Of a stretch of DNA of 64,000 nt, positions 38,661 to 50,070 are shown piece by piece. The DNA comes from Progne subis subis. Its lineage: Eukaryota > Chordata > Aves > Passeriformes > Hirundinidae. The notes beneath the pieces were generated by a model. It worked only from the letters and a program-made list of their open reading frames with translations. It searched no databases and was not told the DNA's origin. The number at the start of each line of letters is the position of its first letter. The first letter of the stretch is position 1. The translations under genes and the position numbers were made by a program. The DNA lies in the NCBI GenBank assembly GCA_022316685.1, contig JAKJHU010000030.1, forward strand, positions 6,455,058-6,519,057. Reading direction: 5' to 3'.

Positions 38661-40137
38661 GAAAATAGTCCAAATATAGTTCAGCCAGTGGCAAATGAAG
38701 TGTGCCTGGAGACAATGATAGTGTAGCTGCATCCTTGTAGCTTGCACCCACCCAAACTAATTTTGTAGGGCACATTAGTTTAAGCATTATACCCCACTAG
38801 CTGCTTCTGGAATCAATGCTCATTTCTTCAAACTACTGCAGAGCACTTGGAGTAAGTCCCTGCTCTTTTGCCATGCTTTCTGGACTAAGGACTTATTTGT
38901 AGACAGTTCATAACCCCTGCCTAGAATCTAAATAAAATAACTGTATCCCATTCAGAAGAAAGGGATTTGGGCACAAACAAGTTTTAAGAACTGTCTACAA
39001 AATTTTTTACTTCAGTTAACAATACTTCATGTCCTCCATGATTGTAGTTGGAGTTTTCTTTCCTAGTCATCCAAATCTGGACCATCTCTCTTACATGTAT
39101 AAGATATTATGCTTTAAATTTTATTACAACTGGTTTGTGTTCAACTGACTGCAGAATAAATCATGATTTGTAGTCATAAGCTCCCTAGTTTCTTCTCCCT
39201 AGTAACAGCACTTCTGTCATAGACTGCATGAATTGCAATTGCCGAATTTTGTAGTTTTAAACAGTTCTGGAAATGTTGCCCAGGCTTATTTATTTATTGA
39301 AGTACATTGCTCCTCCTGAAAGGACAATCAAACAGAAGTAACATAAATTTGGAATAAGGCATGTGGCAAAGTGTGACCTAATTCAGCCTGCAATTACACC
39401 ATGTAACTTACTGCTTCAATAAGTACAACATGGTAACACTACCAGTATTAAAACTGCTTTTGTTCATTCCTTACTGTTAAGTAAAGCAGCTTAACTCTTA
39501 ATGTGGCCATGTGGACCTAGATAACATGCAAAGATCAACAGGTATGGTGATATCTTCATTCTTCTGCCTGCTTCCTTTAATAACAGCCCCAGAAATGGCT
39601 TAAGAACGATTATATTAGCATTATTTTACTACAAAATTTCCAGTGCATTAGATAAACAGCAGTGGTTATCTCAAGTGGTTGAACAGTATCAGAAGATAGG
39701 AGATAATCAGAGTCTATAGTTACATTGCATCCCAGAAGATTCAGTCTTTCATTCCAGTTGTTAGAGACCTAAGGCTGCTCTTCGCAACCATTCTCTTACC
39801 TTTGGACATATCTTCTCAAGATTGAGGAACCAGACCTGCTTGTTGCTACCTGGAAGGAACTTCTATCACTGAAATCTCTGCTTGATTTTTACACATTACT
39901 GTATAAAACATAATAAACCCATCAGGAAGGCCTGAGTTTAAACTCTAGTAAAAACAATGTATTTATAAGTGAAGATATTTGTATAAAGCTTTCAAATATC
40001 TTAACAATTATCCCATCACAGAAAGAGCACAACTGTTCAGTTGGTTCATGGATAAAATTAAGAACTAAACTATTATTTTAATTTTAGAGTAAGCCCAAAG
40101 ACCAAAGAGACGAAAAAGGCAAAAAATCCTGAATATG

Positions 40138-40288
40138 AAAACAAAAAAACAAACAAAAAAACCCCAAAAAAACCAAACCAAACCAAACCCAAACCCAAAC
40201 CCAACCAAACCAAACCCAAAACAAACAAACAAAAAACCAACAAAAAACCCGAAAACAAAACAAAAGAACACCCACAAAAAAAACAAGA
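40138..40288. repeat. (AAACC)n/(AAAAC)n low-complexity tract
   Basis: About 150 bp of A and C almost only, in AAACC and AAACCC units with a purer core near 40173-40220. Open frames across it in several phases simply reflect the absence of T and G. Confidence 0.95.
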
Positions 40289-40944
40289 CAAAAGACTTCA
40301 TGATTGCAAAGAAAACAAAAAAAATCTCTTCAATACTAACAGAACATTTCATGAGCAGTTTTTAAAACCTAATTAGTTAGGCTAATTAGTTACTGTGGAA
40401 AGAACTATTAAAAATCCACAGTTTTTTTGTGGGGTTTTTCTGGTGGACTTTTTCATTTTCTAAATTAAATTTATTTTTTCTTACATACAATTTTTGAAGC
40501 AATTATCTTTTCAAGCTCCATACTGACACTGGTAATATTCTTGATTTTTAATTATGTTAAATTAGAACCTCCTTTATCTGGCCTGCACATGCACATTATG
40601 TCTCCACTGGTCATTAAAGCAGAAATAGCACAAAGTCTGAAGTAGTGAACTACTTCATAAGTACAGCAGTTTAAAGTTTACTGAATTTATTAAAGTTTGA
40701 AGAAGCACAATACGTTGTAGTCTTATAGCAGTAATCATGTTCTGCATGTTGACAGATCTGGAAGAAAAGGCAATGAGCATAATATGTTAATATTTTGCCC
40801 AAATAGATTTTTTAATCTTGTTGAGTGCAGCTAGTATTTAGTCATGGTTCCAGATCATGTTTCTACTGCGCATCCATAACCTCCACGTGGAAGACTTTGA
40901 GTCAGAGGGAAGGATCCCAGACACAGGAGTTGTCAGCAAAAGAA

Positions 40945-41415
40945 AGCTGTGCACCTGTTAGAGTGAGTCCAGAGGATGACCTTGAAGATGATCCAAGGGC
41001 TGTAGCACCTCTCCTATGAAGACAGGCTGACAGAACTAAGGGTGACAGAACTAAGCCTTGAAAAAGAAAGGGTCCAGGAAGACCATTGAGCAACCTTTCA
41101 GTAGCTAAAGAGGGCTTTAAAAAAGAAAGAGCCTTTTTACATAGATGGGTATTGACAGGATAAGGTAGAATTTATTTAAACTGAAAGAGGGAAGGTTTAG
41201 ATTAGGTATTAGGAATAAATTATTTACTGTGAAGATGGTGAGGCACTGGAATTTTTTGCCCAGAGAAGTTAAATTTGTCCCATCCCTGGAAATGTTCAAG
41301 ACCAGATTGGATGGTGCTTTGAGCAACCTGGTGGAAAGTGTCCTTGCCATGGACAAGGGGTCTTAGAACTTGATGATCTTCCAGGTCCCCTCCAACCCAA
41401 CCTGATTCTATGATG
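40945..41415 (+). mobile_element. CR1 LINE fragment (3' ~470 bp)
   Basis: The order of blocks follows CR1: GTGCACCTGTTAGAGTGAGT, AAGATGATCCAAGGGCTGTA, GCACCTCTCCTATGAAGACA, an ACTGAAAGAGGGAAGGTTTA block, TTACTGTGAAGATGGTGAGG, CCCATCCCTGGAAATGTTCA, GAGCAACCTGGTGGAAAGTG, and a tail TCCAACCCAACCTGATTCTA. It is 5'-truncated with moderate divergence. Confidence 0.95.
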
Positions 41416-42114
41416 ATTCAGGGACTTAATCCAGTCTCCTTCCTTAGTGGATGCCAGGACTGATATCTACAATTCTCCAGGACCAAGAATGAAGTGAATT
41501 GTTTTACTTAGAGGATGGCAGTTGAAATGATGCAGTTTTAAAATTCTTTTCAGATTTTGTTTGGCTTGGCCATATCTAATGCCCTTTTGTTGATGTGATT
41601 TGGGATTTGGAGAAAATCATGGGGCCCAAACTTGTAGAGGGGGTCATGAGCACTGTGTAGGATAACTGCTAACTTTAAAGGGAGGACTCTCTAGAGGAGA
41701 CAGACGTTCAGAGTGGGATTACATTACTTAAGTCTTGCTCATCCTTTCCCTTGTTTCAATCAGTGGAAACTATCCTTCAAAGCCATAATTTGACTTTGGC
41801 TTAAGGCATGACTGAGCTGGATTCAGGAAGAGAAACTACTGTCTTAAATCCAAAAGCAATGCTATGTCTTAGGTTCATGAGACAGAAAATCTAACTATAG
41901 TAATACCTTAAGATAAGCAACAGGATAGCCAGAGTTAGATGAGAGGGTCTTCTAAGAGTTTCTCTCTAGATGTTAAATACAGCTGGAGCAACTGACAGCT
42001 ACTGGTTTGAGCAAAAGCATTCCAAGGAGTATTACACTTTTCTGCCTAAACTTCTGAACATGACAGTTATTCTGTCAAAGGTCCAAATTTATAACAGAGA
42101 CATACACACCTCTA

Positions 42115-42130
42115 TGTGTGTGTGTGTGTG
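42115..42130. repeat. short (TG)n microsatellite
   Basis: Eight TG units followed by TATGTATG. Confidence 0.85.
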
Positions 42131-45100
42131 TATGTATGACATTAAAATACACTGTTACACCTTCCATTGTTCCTTAGGTACTTTAATCGTAATAGTACCT
42201 ATTTCAAAAAATCCTAGCAGTCCTAGTTCTCACCTTCCCTTGCCCCAAATTACAGGGTTATTAAAAATTTTAAGGCTCTCAATAAGACTTTTTATATGAC
42301 TTGACTCATAAAACTTGGCGATGTAATGAAGCCAAGACATAAACCATGTGCTAAGAGTGCTAAACCATATATTAAGAGTGCCAGGGATTTACAAAGCTCT
42401 GGATGTACCCAATGTGAACACAAATTTTTAGTTCTCTAGTGTGTACAAAATATGCATGTAAATTAGTACTCAAAGCAAATTTAATTTTGTAGCTTGTTTC
42501 CATTTACAAAGGTATTTTATAGACCATCTATTCTGACAAAACCACCTTTATTTGACATCCCATACACAACCTTTTCCTTATTTGTAAAAGCAAACTTGTA
42601 TTAAACCACTCATAAGACAGTGCATTTCAAGACTTTGTGCAAATTCCTGAAGATGTGCCTTAGTATATTCAAATAATATTGATTAAAATAAAATGTCCTA
42701 AATTTAGTTACTCAGTATTTTAATTGGACCTTGTGGTAGGATGATATCCTGTAGTGAAGAAAGATGTATTATATTTTCATTTAATCTTTTCTCCATCTTT
42801 TAACTAAAATACAAGAAAATGTGAAAGGAAGATTAAGACACATATTCTGTCACGTAGTCTTCAGAGAACAAAGCAACAGTACATTTTACATCTAGTCATT
42901 AGAGCTACAGGAGTAAATTAAAGCCTGAGTGTCTAAATCCCATTTGCATCTTTCAATGCATCTCCCATGAGTGACAGTGGGAGGTTCACAGCAGAAGAAA
43001 TGTCCTCATATTCCTTGTTTCCCTGTAGCTACAGATTATCAGTGGGTTATAATTAGAATGATCATTTGTAGGAGAATTTAAATATACCAAAAATACATTT
43101 AAGACTAGACTCAGTTGTTTTACATTTTAGTTCTTCACTGTGCCAGGCAATTCGGCACTTCATTTTTCCCTTTTATAGTCCTGCCATGTTATGTTGCTTA
43201 TTTATTGAAATGATTTTTTGAATATATTCCTGTTAGGCCTTTGACACATTACAAGTGAGCAGTACCACAATAACACTGAAATACTTTCATGGCAATATTC
43301 AGAGACTTTTGAGTTAGAGATTGTATCATGAACTGCAGGAATTAGCATTGTTCCTCAGATGAATGAAACTCCACTAATATCAGATTTGCCTGAAATCATT
43401 CTTCAAGTGTGATCCACTCTTCAAGTGGATCAAGCTTCAGATTTTCTGTTTGTGAAAAGTTCAAGCATTTTATGAAGTTTCACTTGTCTGCAAACAGACA
43501 TCTGGCTTTTTTGCCTGACTGGAAAAAATTTATAGTGGCTAATAGACAAAGGCTTTTGTTTGCTACAGAACAGCTGCTCCTAATCTACCTTGGACTCACA
43601 CTGGTATTGCAGTATCAAGGAGGATGTAAGCAGACAAACAAGAGGACAATGAGATCCTGAAGGGCAGATTTTCAACACCAGAAAACCCAGTAGTAGTGAA
43701 TTCAGATGCAACTTGATGCAATATCAATGTAGTTCACTGCAGTCATTTATTACATTGTCCTTTTGGTCCAAATGTGCAGAATAGTTTACTACTGAGCCTG
43801 CATAACTGCACTGCAGGAGATATCTTGGACTCCTGGAAATGCTGGCAACAGGGATCATTTTCATGGGAACTAGCATGTGAGGCTCTTAAAATTCAGAAAG
43901 ACATTTTGTTGTTTTCTCCAGTTATTTGTTTATTCATGACTGTCCAGGGCCAAAGGGTAAAGACACAGGCTCTGTCAGCACTAAACCCTCTATCACTGTC
44001 CCTGATGACTGGCCTGCACAGAAAGCCAGCTAGCTGACACTGCTGCACCCATCTCTCATTTTACTCCCCTGTGTGCCCTCCTCTCCCTCCTTATTCATCA
44101 TAGAAATAGAGCTGGAGGGATAAAAATAGAGGGGAAGCCAGTATTTCCTCACACTTAATCTGTGTGTCCAGAGACAGTACACACTCTGGCCATGCTGTTA
44201 ATCTCTAAGTGCCCTGAACAGATACAGCTTTCTAGAGAAGATGCTATAGACACCAAGGGGAAGATAAAACTCCCTTGGATACTTCCTTGGAAGACTTCAA
44301 CTTCTTAGCCTGAATCTGGATATAAAGTGTAGGAACAAATCCTGGAAATTTCTTCCTGTAGGAGGAGATAAAATCTGATTAAAAGAGGAATGGAACTATA
44401 AAACTCCATTCCAGCAATCTGAGGCATCAAGAAACCTATTAAGACAACCTCCCATTGAGCGGCTGTGGGGCTGTTTGCAGGCAACATTCTGGCTTTTCCT
44501 GACCAGGCCCAGTATAGACATGGCACTTGTTTCTCTAAGGATTGAATTGTTCTTGACAAAGGAATGGTCACTGAAAGTTCCACATATTGCTGCAAATTTT
44601 CTGTAGACTCTTAGTTACTAATTTCTTGCTCTTCTAACTAGTAGTGCAGAGAAGTGGAACTTTAATATTTGTTTGCTGACTCCTTCAGCTGCCCATTAAA
44701 CAGACCTAGGCTAAAGTATCACTCAGTACAGACAGTTCTGCATAGGATAATCCAGCCTACCTGCGAGATCTACTTAGTTCTGTGACAACTTGTGACATTT
44801 AGGATTTGCCAGAAAAGAAAAAAAGGAAGGCCAAGAGTAATAGAAGATTGGAGGGCTACAGACAGGACATCCATGGAAGCTGGCACAAACTGGCGCTAAA
44901 CCAAGAGATAACTTCTTGACTCTGCTCCAGTTATCCCCACCAACCTTGTAAAAACCAAGATTTTTCTGCATCTGAGTTTCCAAGGTAAAGAATGAGGTAA
45001 TACTCTTTTACCCACTGTTTTCTTTCAACTTGGAAGATTTTGATGGTGGCTGTCTCACTACAAAAATGTACAGCGCCCATAGTTCAAGGATTCTGATTTT

Positions 45101-45672
45101 AAGCATGCTACATTGTGTTTAGTAAAATGAATTGAAAAACTGTCTTTGTAAAATATAACTATAATTCATGATGTATATCTGGAGATCCAGCAGCCTCTTA
45201 GTATAACTCATTAGTAAAAAGGCTATTCATCTGCCTACTTTTAAAAGAATAAGGACAGTATGAAAGCAAAAGACAATGAAGTAGAAATTCAGAGAGAGTA
45301 GAGATGCAAAGGTAAAACCTCTGATCCATTTTACTGCAGCCATTAAGGTTCATTTCTTGGGAAATTCTTCCTATGTGTAGATGTGCACCAAACACCTGGA
45401 AATCTCTTGAGTGAAATTTATAGTTGCAAATTGCTTGCAAATTAGATTTCATTTGAATATCAAGCAGCCCTCCCCTCTTATTTTAATTTCTCCAAGAAAT
45501 GACCTAACCCACATAAGGAATATACAAACATTTTTGATATATATACATAGATACATGCATAATTCATATGTTGCATGAAAAAGTACTTTAAACAGCAGTG
45601 CATTCAAAAGTGAATAAATTTTAGCAATGGATGCACAAACAGCCTTTATTCTCTATTTGTACTTGCTCATTT

Positions 45673-45714
<42 letters not shown>
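45673..45714. repeat. (TA)n(TG)n compound microsatellite
   Basis: A short TA run continues directly into a TG run, about 42 bp in total and uninterrupted in the TG part. It is likely to be length-polymorphic. Confidence 0.95.
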
Positions 45715-45715
<1 letters not shown>

Positions 45716-46387
45716 TCTCCAAATATTAAAGGAATATTTATTCTCCTACTGTTCTTCTTAGGTGGCTAGCAGATAATAGTCTCATCATCAAATGGTTTAT
45801 TTTTTTAACCTGTTGCTAATCTGTTCAACAGATTGTTCAAAAGCTGCATGTCTGGGGTAGAAACCCCTTGACTAATAATTATAATTAAGTAATGAAGATC
45901 ATGCCACTATATCTGGTGATTTTGCAGGTAAGGGAATATATGAAGATACACAATATATAAGGATGAGCCAGTCTAGAAGATATGTATCCTGTAGTCTTCA
46001 GGGTATTCACTAATAAAATTACTGTATGACTTGTAATTATATTTTTTAAGTTAAAGAAGAGCCAGAATTATATCTAAGGGATTGGGAATGAAAAGATAGA
46101 CTGATTAATTTTTTTGGTTATATATAAAGAAATAGTAGTAATTACCAATTGCTAAACATACCTTGAACTATCATAAATTTAATTAATATCATAAATAAGA
46201 ACACCTGTAAGTATCTACACCAGTGAGGACAAATAATTCAAAGAATGCAGATGCAAAGGCATATGGCATCCTACTGTTTTAGGTCAGAATTTCATTAGGT
46301 TATTATATACAACTATAAAATATGACAGGACTTAAAGAATTATGGAAAGAGGAGAAGTTCTACAGTCAACAGCAATATGAGTTTGAG

Positions 46388-46528
46388 ATCACAGATTCAC
46401 GGAATATTCTGAGTTGGAAGGGATCCATAAGGATCAAGTCCAACTCTTAAGTAAATGGCTTGTATGGGGATTGTACCTACAACCATGCTGCTATTAGCAC
46501 CATACTCTAACAAGCTGAGCCTAGTTAA
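46388..46528 (-). mobile_element. TguSINE1-type SINE (tRNA-Ile head, CR1-like tail)
   Basis: On the minus strand the right part reads as a degenerate tRNA-Ile: GGCTCAGCTTGTTAGAG (A-box region), then GGTGCTAATAGCAGC (anticodon arm with AAT kept), then GGTACAATCCCCATAC (B-box region). This is followed by a tail whose plus-strand start is ATCACAGATTCACGGAATAT, matching the CR1-X-type end. The tRNA-plus-CR1-tail structure is that of the zebra finch SINE family TguSINE1, mobilised by CR1. The copy is about 140 bp and nearly full length but mutated in both pol III boxes, so it is probably inactive. It must not be called as a tRNA gene. Confidence 0.85.
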
Positions 46529-46545
46529 ACACAGAGAAAGCCTTC

Positions 46546-46549
<4 letters not shown>

Positions 46550-46591
<42 letters not shown>
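46550..46591. repeat. (A)42 homopolymer
   Basis: A pure A run of 42 bases between the SINE (ending about 46528) and the LTR starting at 46598. It lies on the tRNA-head side of the SINE and outside the LTR's target-site duplication, so it is not obviously the tail of either element. Confidence 0.95.
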
Positions 46592-46593
<2 letters not shown>

Positions 46594-46597
46594 TTTC

Positions 46598-47153
46598 TGT
46601 CGCTTGTCTCTATTGAAGCCACTGGCTCTGTTTTGCCCAGGGTAGCTCGAGTCTGTGACAAGACAGGAAAACTCTCCTGGGTCCCAAAACCCAGGTGAAT
46701 GGCGAGGGGGCTGTTTTCCCTTATCATGAGAGAGACCATGCGCATGGTGGAGGAAAGGAGTCAGAGTTGGTGGGAGGGTGAGTCCAAGGCCTTTATTCCA
46801 GTCTTTATCCCGTCCTGGTCGGATGTCTGCCTCAGTTCCACAGCTCTGGCCAAGTCGTGGCCTGGGCCTCATGGTCAGGGCTTATATACAGGCGAGGGGC
46901 TAAAAGAGGGGACAAACCAACACACAGTGAGGGATAAGGTGGGAGTGGGAGTGGAACAGGGTTGGAGGGACATTCAAGGAAACCAATGGGGAACATAAAG
47001 GGAGGAACCTCCTTGGCTCTTGCCCTATCATTCGATGCCTTTACCTGAACTCTCCAGAAGGGGAGGAAGCGCCGAATGGCAGACAGGGCCCGTAGGAGGG
47101 GACTGGGAGGTGTGACCGGGAAGAGGGGCAGGGACAAACCTCGGAACATAACA
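46598..47153 (-). mobile_element. Solo LTR, 556 bp, 4-bp TSD (family B)
   Basis: On the minus strand it begins TGTTATGTTCCGAGGTTTG and ends GAGACAAGCGACA. It is flanked by the perfect 4-bp direct repeat TTTC (plus strand) at 46594-46597 and 47154-47157. Minus-strand landmarks are a CCAAT box (plus ACCAATGG near 46981), a TATATAAG box (46888-46883) and AATAAA (46797-46792). The spacing fits a U3-R-U5 layout. A 4-bp duplication is typical of gammaretrovirus-like (ERV1) integration. No internal sequence is attached. Confidence 0.9.
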
Positions 47154-48238
47154 TTTCCTCAGGAGAGCAGGGGAGTACAGAACAAACCATTACAACGAAA
47201 ATAAGCAACATAAAATACAATATGAAAACAAATAACGCAAAGCAACATATTCCAAATTTGACAGAAAATTTCAAGAAAACTTTCCAGTTAGCTTGAAAAA
47301 GCATGGGTGGAATTCTACATGAATTTGAAGTCATCAACAAAGACCCATTAACTCCTGTGGGAGGTGGACAATATTTTGTACTATTTTATTTAACATAAAG
47401 TTCTTACACTGCATTTATTGCTGTGGTCTCTGAGTATTTTGCAGAGCATTAGGGTGATGACTGCCATCTATCTGCCATTCAGCTGCTCCCTTGGGCAGAA
47501 GTGAAGGTGTGCTGGGTGATGTGCTTTTCTCCAGAGGTGAAATGGAAAGACCCTGCTAGGTTACTCCAGTGCAAGTATGAGAAAACTGCAGTGGATGTGG
47601 GTGCAGGAGGTGAAGTATATCTGGAATTAAGCACATATACTCAGTGGCTAACACATGGATTTGGCCACTGAAAGGAGCTCTGTAATGATGCCAATGTAGA
47701 GAGGCTGCCAGGATGAAGGTCTAAGCCCATGTCCATACCTCTCCTCACCAGCATGGTTGTATGGCTCTTCTACCAAGGTCTGAGCAGTGCTAGCAATGAG
47801 GAGCTTCAGGGGTAAGGGAATTTGCAATGACATTTCACTTTGACGGCATTATACTTTCAGTCTTTCATCTGCTGGGTTATCTGACCTTTATTTCATCCTG
47901 TCTAAAGTAGCTTGATTTCTAAGAATCTTCCTCTCTGTACATTTTTAATTCAGAAGAGTAGCTGGTACTGATTATTGTGCAGGACCTCTGAGTTTTACCA
48001 GAGGTGGAATACTATCTACATTTATTTAGCTTGCTCAGCAAAGAGTCCTTGAAGGTAATGATTGACAAATTAAAGAAGTCAAGTTAACTGCTGCAGGGAT
48101 ACAAAGGGATCACAGAGCGTCTTAATCAGAAAAATGCTCTTTGAAACAAAACATCATCAGAGACCAGTAAATTGAAAGATGTAAAAATTCTGTTAGATAA
48201 CCCATTTAAAATTTGATCTACTGTCATAGTTTTTAAGG

Positions 48239-48348
48239 AAAAAACAAAAACAAAAACAAACAAAACCCCACAAACCAACCAAACAAACAAAACCCCAAAC
48301 CCAAAACAACAACAACAACAAACCAGAAACAAAACAACAAACCCAAAA
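48239..48348. repeat. (AAAC)n/(AAC)n low-complexity tract
   Basis: About 110 bp of A and C in AAAC, AACC and AAC units, including an AAC trinucleotide run near 48306-48321. Confidence 0.93.
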
Positions 48349-48949
48349 TGCTGCTTTAGCTAGTCACTGGTGGAATACAGAAGAAAGAATTCCAGTAATC
48401 AAGTAATACAAAATTGTGGAAATAAAAAAAAAAAAAATAAAATGCCCATTTCTTAATTTAAGTACAGTCTAATGGTATCCAAATGACAATGTCTGAATTT
48501 ACATCTTTCCAATTAATATTGAGTTTAAATAATGTACTTAGAAATAATATTGCTAACTCTAGGGAACACCTAAATAACAGATCAGTCATCTGCTATTCTA
48601 TTTGAAGAGTACTGATTATATATGGGATGTAGCATTTCCTCAAATACTGTTCTTCCTTGATCTGAAACAAAGAAAACAGATGTGATTTTTTTTTTTTCCA
48701 GTGTAACTGGCAACATTTTTTAAAAGAATTCAAGGTTGAGCAATCAAAAAAGTCCAATTACAAAGAAAATTAAAACACCATCACATTTTGTTGTTGCAAT
48801 TATGAAAACATTCAGCTTGCATGTCATGCACTCCCTGCAGGAAAAAACAAGTTCAGCATTATGTAAACACCAACAGTGTCCTTACCTGTGGGAAAGCTAG
48901 GGAAAGTCACACCATGAAAATTTTCAATGTAAAGGATCTATTGAGGTTG

Positions 48950-50070
48950 TCTCCTCCCCTCCAGTCAAGCAGTGGATTATTTGGGCAAACTTCAGTTCAT
49001 TTCCCTGAACTTTATGTTGTCAGAGTTGCTTTTATTGTTTTCTCTTTGTTTAAGAATTTTTCCTTTTTTTTAAAAAAAATCATTTAATTTCTTTAGGTAC
49101 TTCTTGTCTTTCTTTACCTTTCTTCCTTGATTTCATTATTTTAATTATAGTCATTTTGGCAAGTTTTGGTCCTTTTCACTGCCCCTCATTTAATCTTAGT
49201 CCATTTGGTTGTAGTCACTCACTTTACATACTTTCTGGGTTTTTCAACTGAACTAGTTTTGATAATATCTCCTTTCCAGAGTGTTTGTTCCACTTTGTTC
49301 TCTGATTTCAAGCTTTTATTTCCTCAATTTCCTTCCAGGAAAGTGAATGAAATTTTGTGATTTCAATGAGGATTACTTGGGTAAGCTTCAGTCCATTTCC
49401 CTGCACTTCTTGTCATCCCATTCACTTTTATTGTTTTCATTTCATATCAGAATTTCTCCCCCCCCCCCTTTTTTTTTTTCCCTTAATAATTTCATTTATT
49501 CAAATTCTTCCCCTGTCTCTTTATTTACATTACTCCCCTGATTTCAGGATTTTAGTTTTAGTAATTTTGGCAAGTTTGGGTTCTTTTCACTGCCCCTCAT
49601 TTCATCTCAGTCCATTTGGTTGAAACACCTCTTTTCCAAATTTTCTGGGGTTTTTTCAATTTTTTTTTTTTTTCCTCATACCTCATTGTTAGAGCATTTG
49701 TGACACTTTTTTCTCTATTTTCAAGATTTCATTCCTTTTCCTGAAATGAAGAATTTCCTTTCAGGAAAGGGAATGAAATCTTGCTATGTCAATGAGGATC
49801 AATTGTGCAAGCTTTGGTCCATTTCCCTGCACTTCTTGTCATCCCATTCACTTTTATTTTCACTTGGTTTTGGAATTTTCCCTTTTTATTTTTAGCATTT
49901 CATTTCATTTCTCCTTACTCTTTGTTTACCCTTCTTCCGTGATTTCAGGATTTTAATTTGATTTATTTTGGCAAGTTTTGGTCCTTTTCACTGCCCTGCA
50001 TTTCATCTCATTCCATTTCATTTTAGTCACCCCATTTCCAAAATTTCTGGGTTTTTTTTCAGTTGCACTG
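48950..50070. repeat. Tandem array, ~400-bp unit, about 2.7 copies
   Basis: The block GGCAAGTTTTGGTCCTTTTC, continuing CACTGCCC and CATTT, recurs at about 49158, 49569 and 49970. The block TCCATTTCCCTGCACTTC, continuing TTGTCATCCCATTCAC, recurs at about 49391 and 49818, with a diverged copy at about 48995. CTGGGTTTTTTC-type blocks recur near 49238, 49645 and 50045. Periods measured between anchors are 396-426 bp. The plus strand is pyrimidine-rich, and the unit contains homopolymer tracts (C and T runs near 49458-49480). There is no coding content and I do not recognise the satellite family. Confidence 0.9.

Noticed and set aside
40065..40365. Overlapping Lys/Pro/Asn-rich plus-strand and Phe/Leu/Val-rich minus-strand frames
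   Set aside because: They translate the AAACC low-complexity tract.
46456..46528. tRNA-Ile gene on the minus strand
   Set aside because: It is the head of a SINE: both promoter boxes are mutated and the sequence continues into a CR1-type tail.
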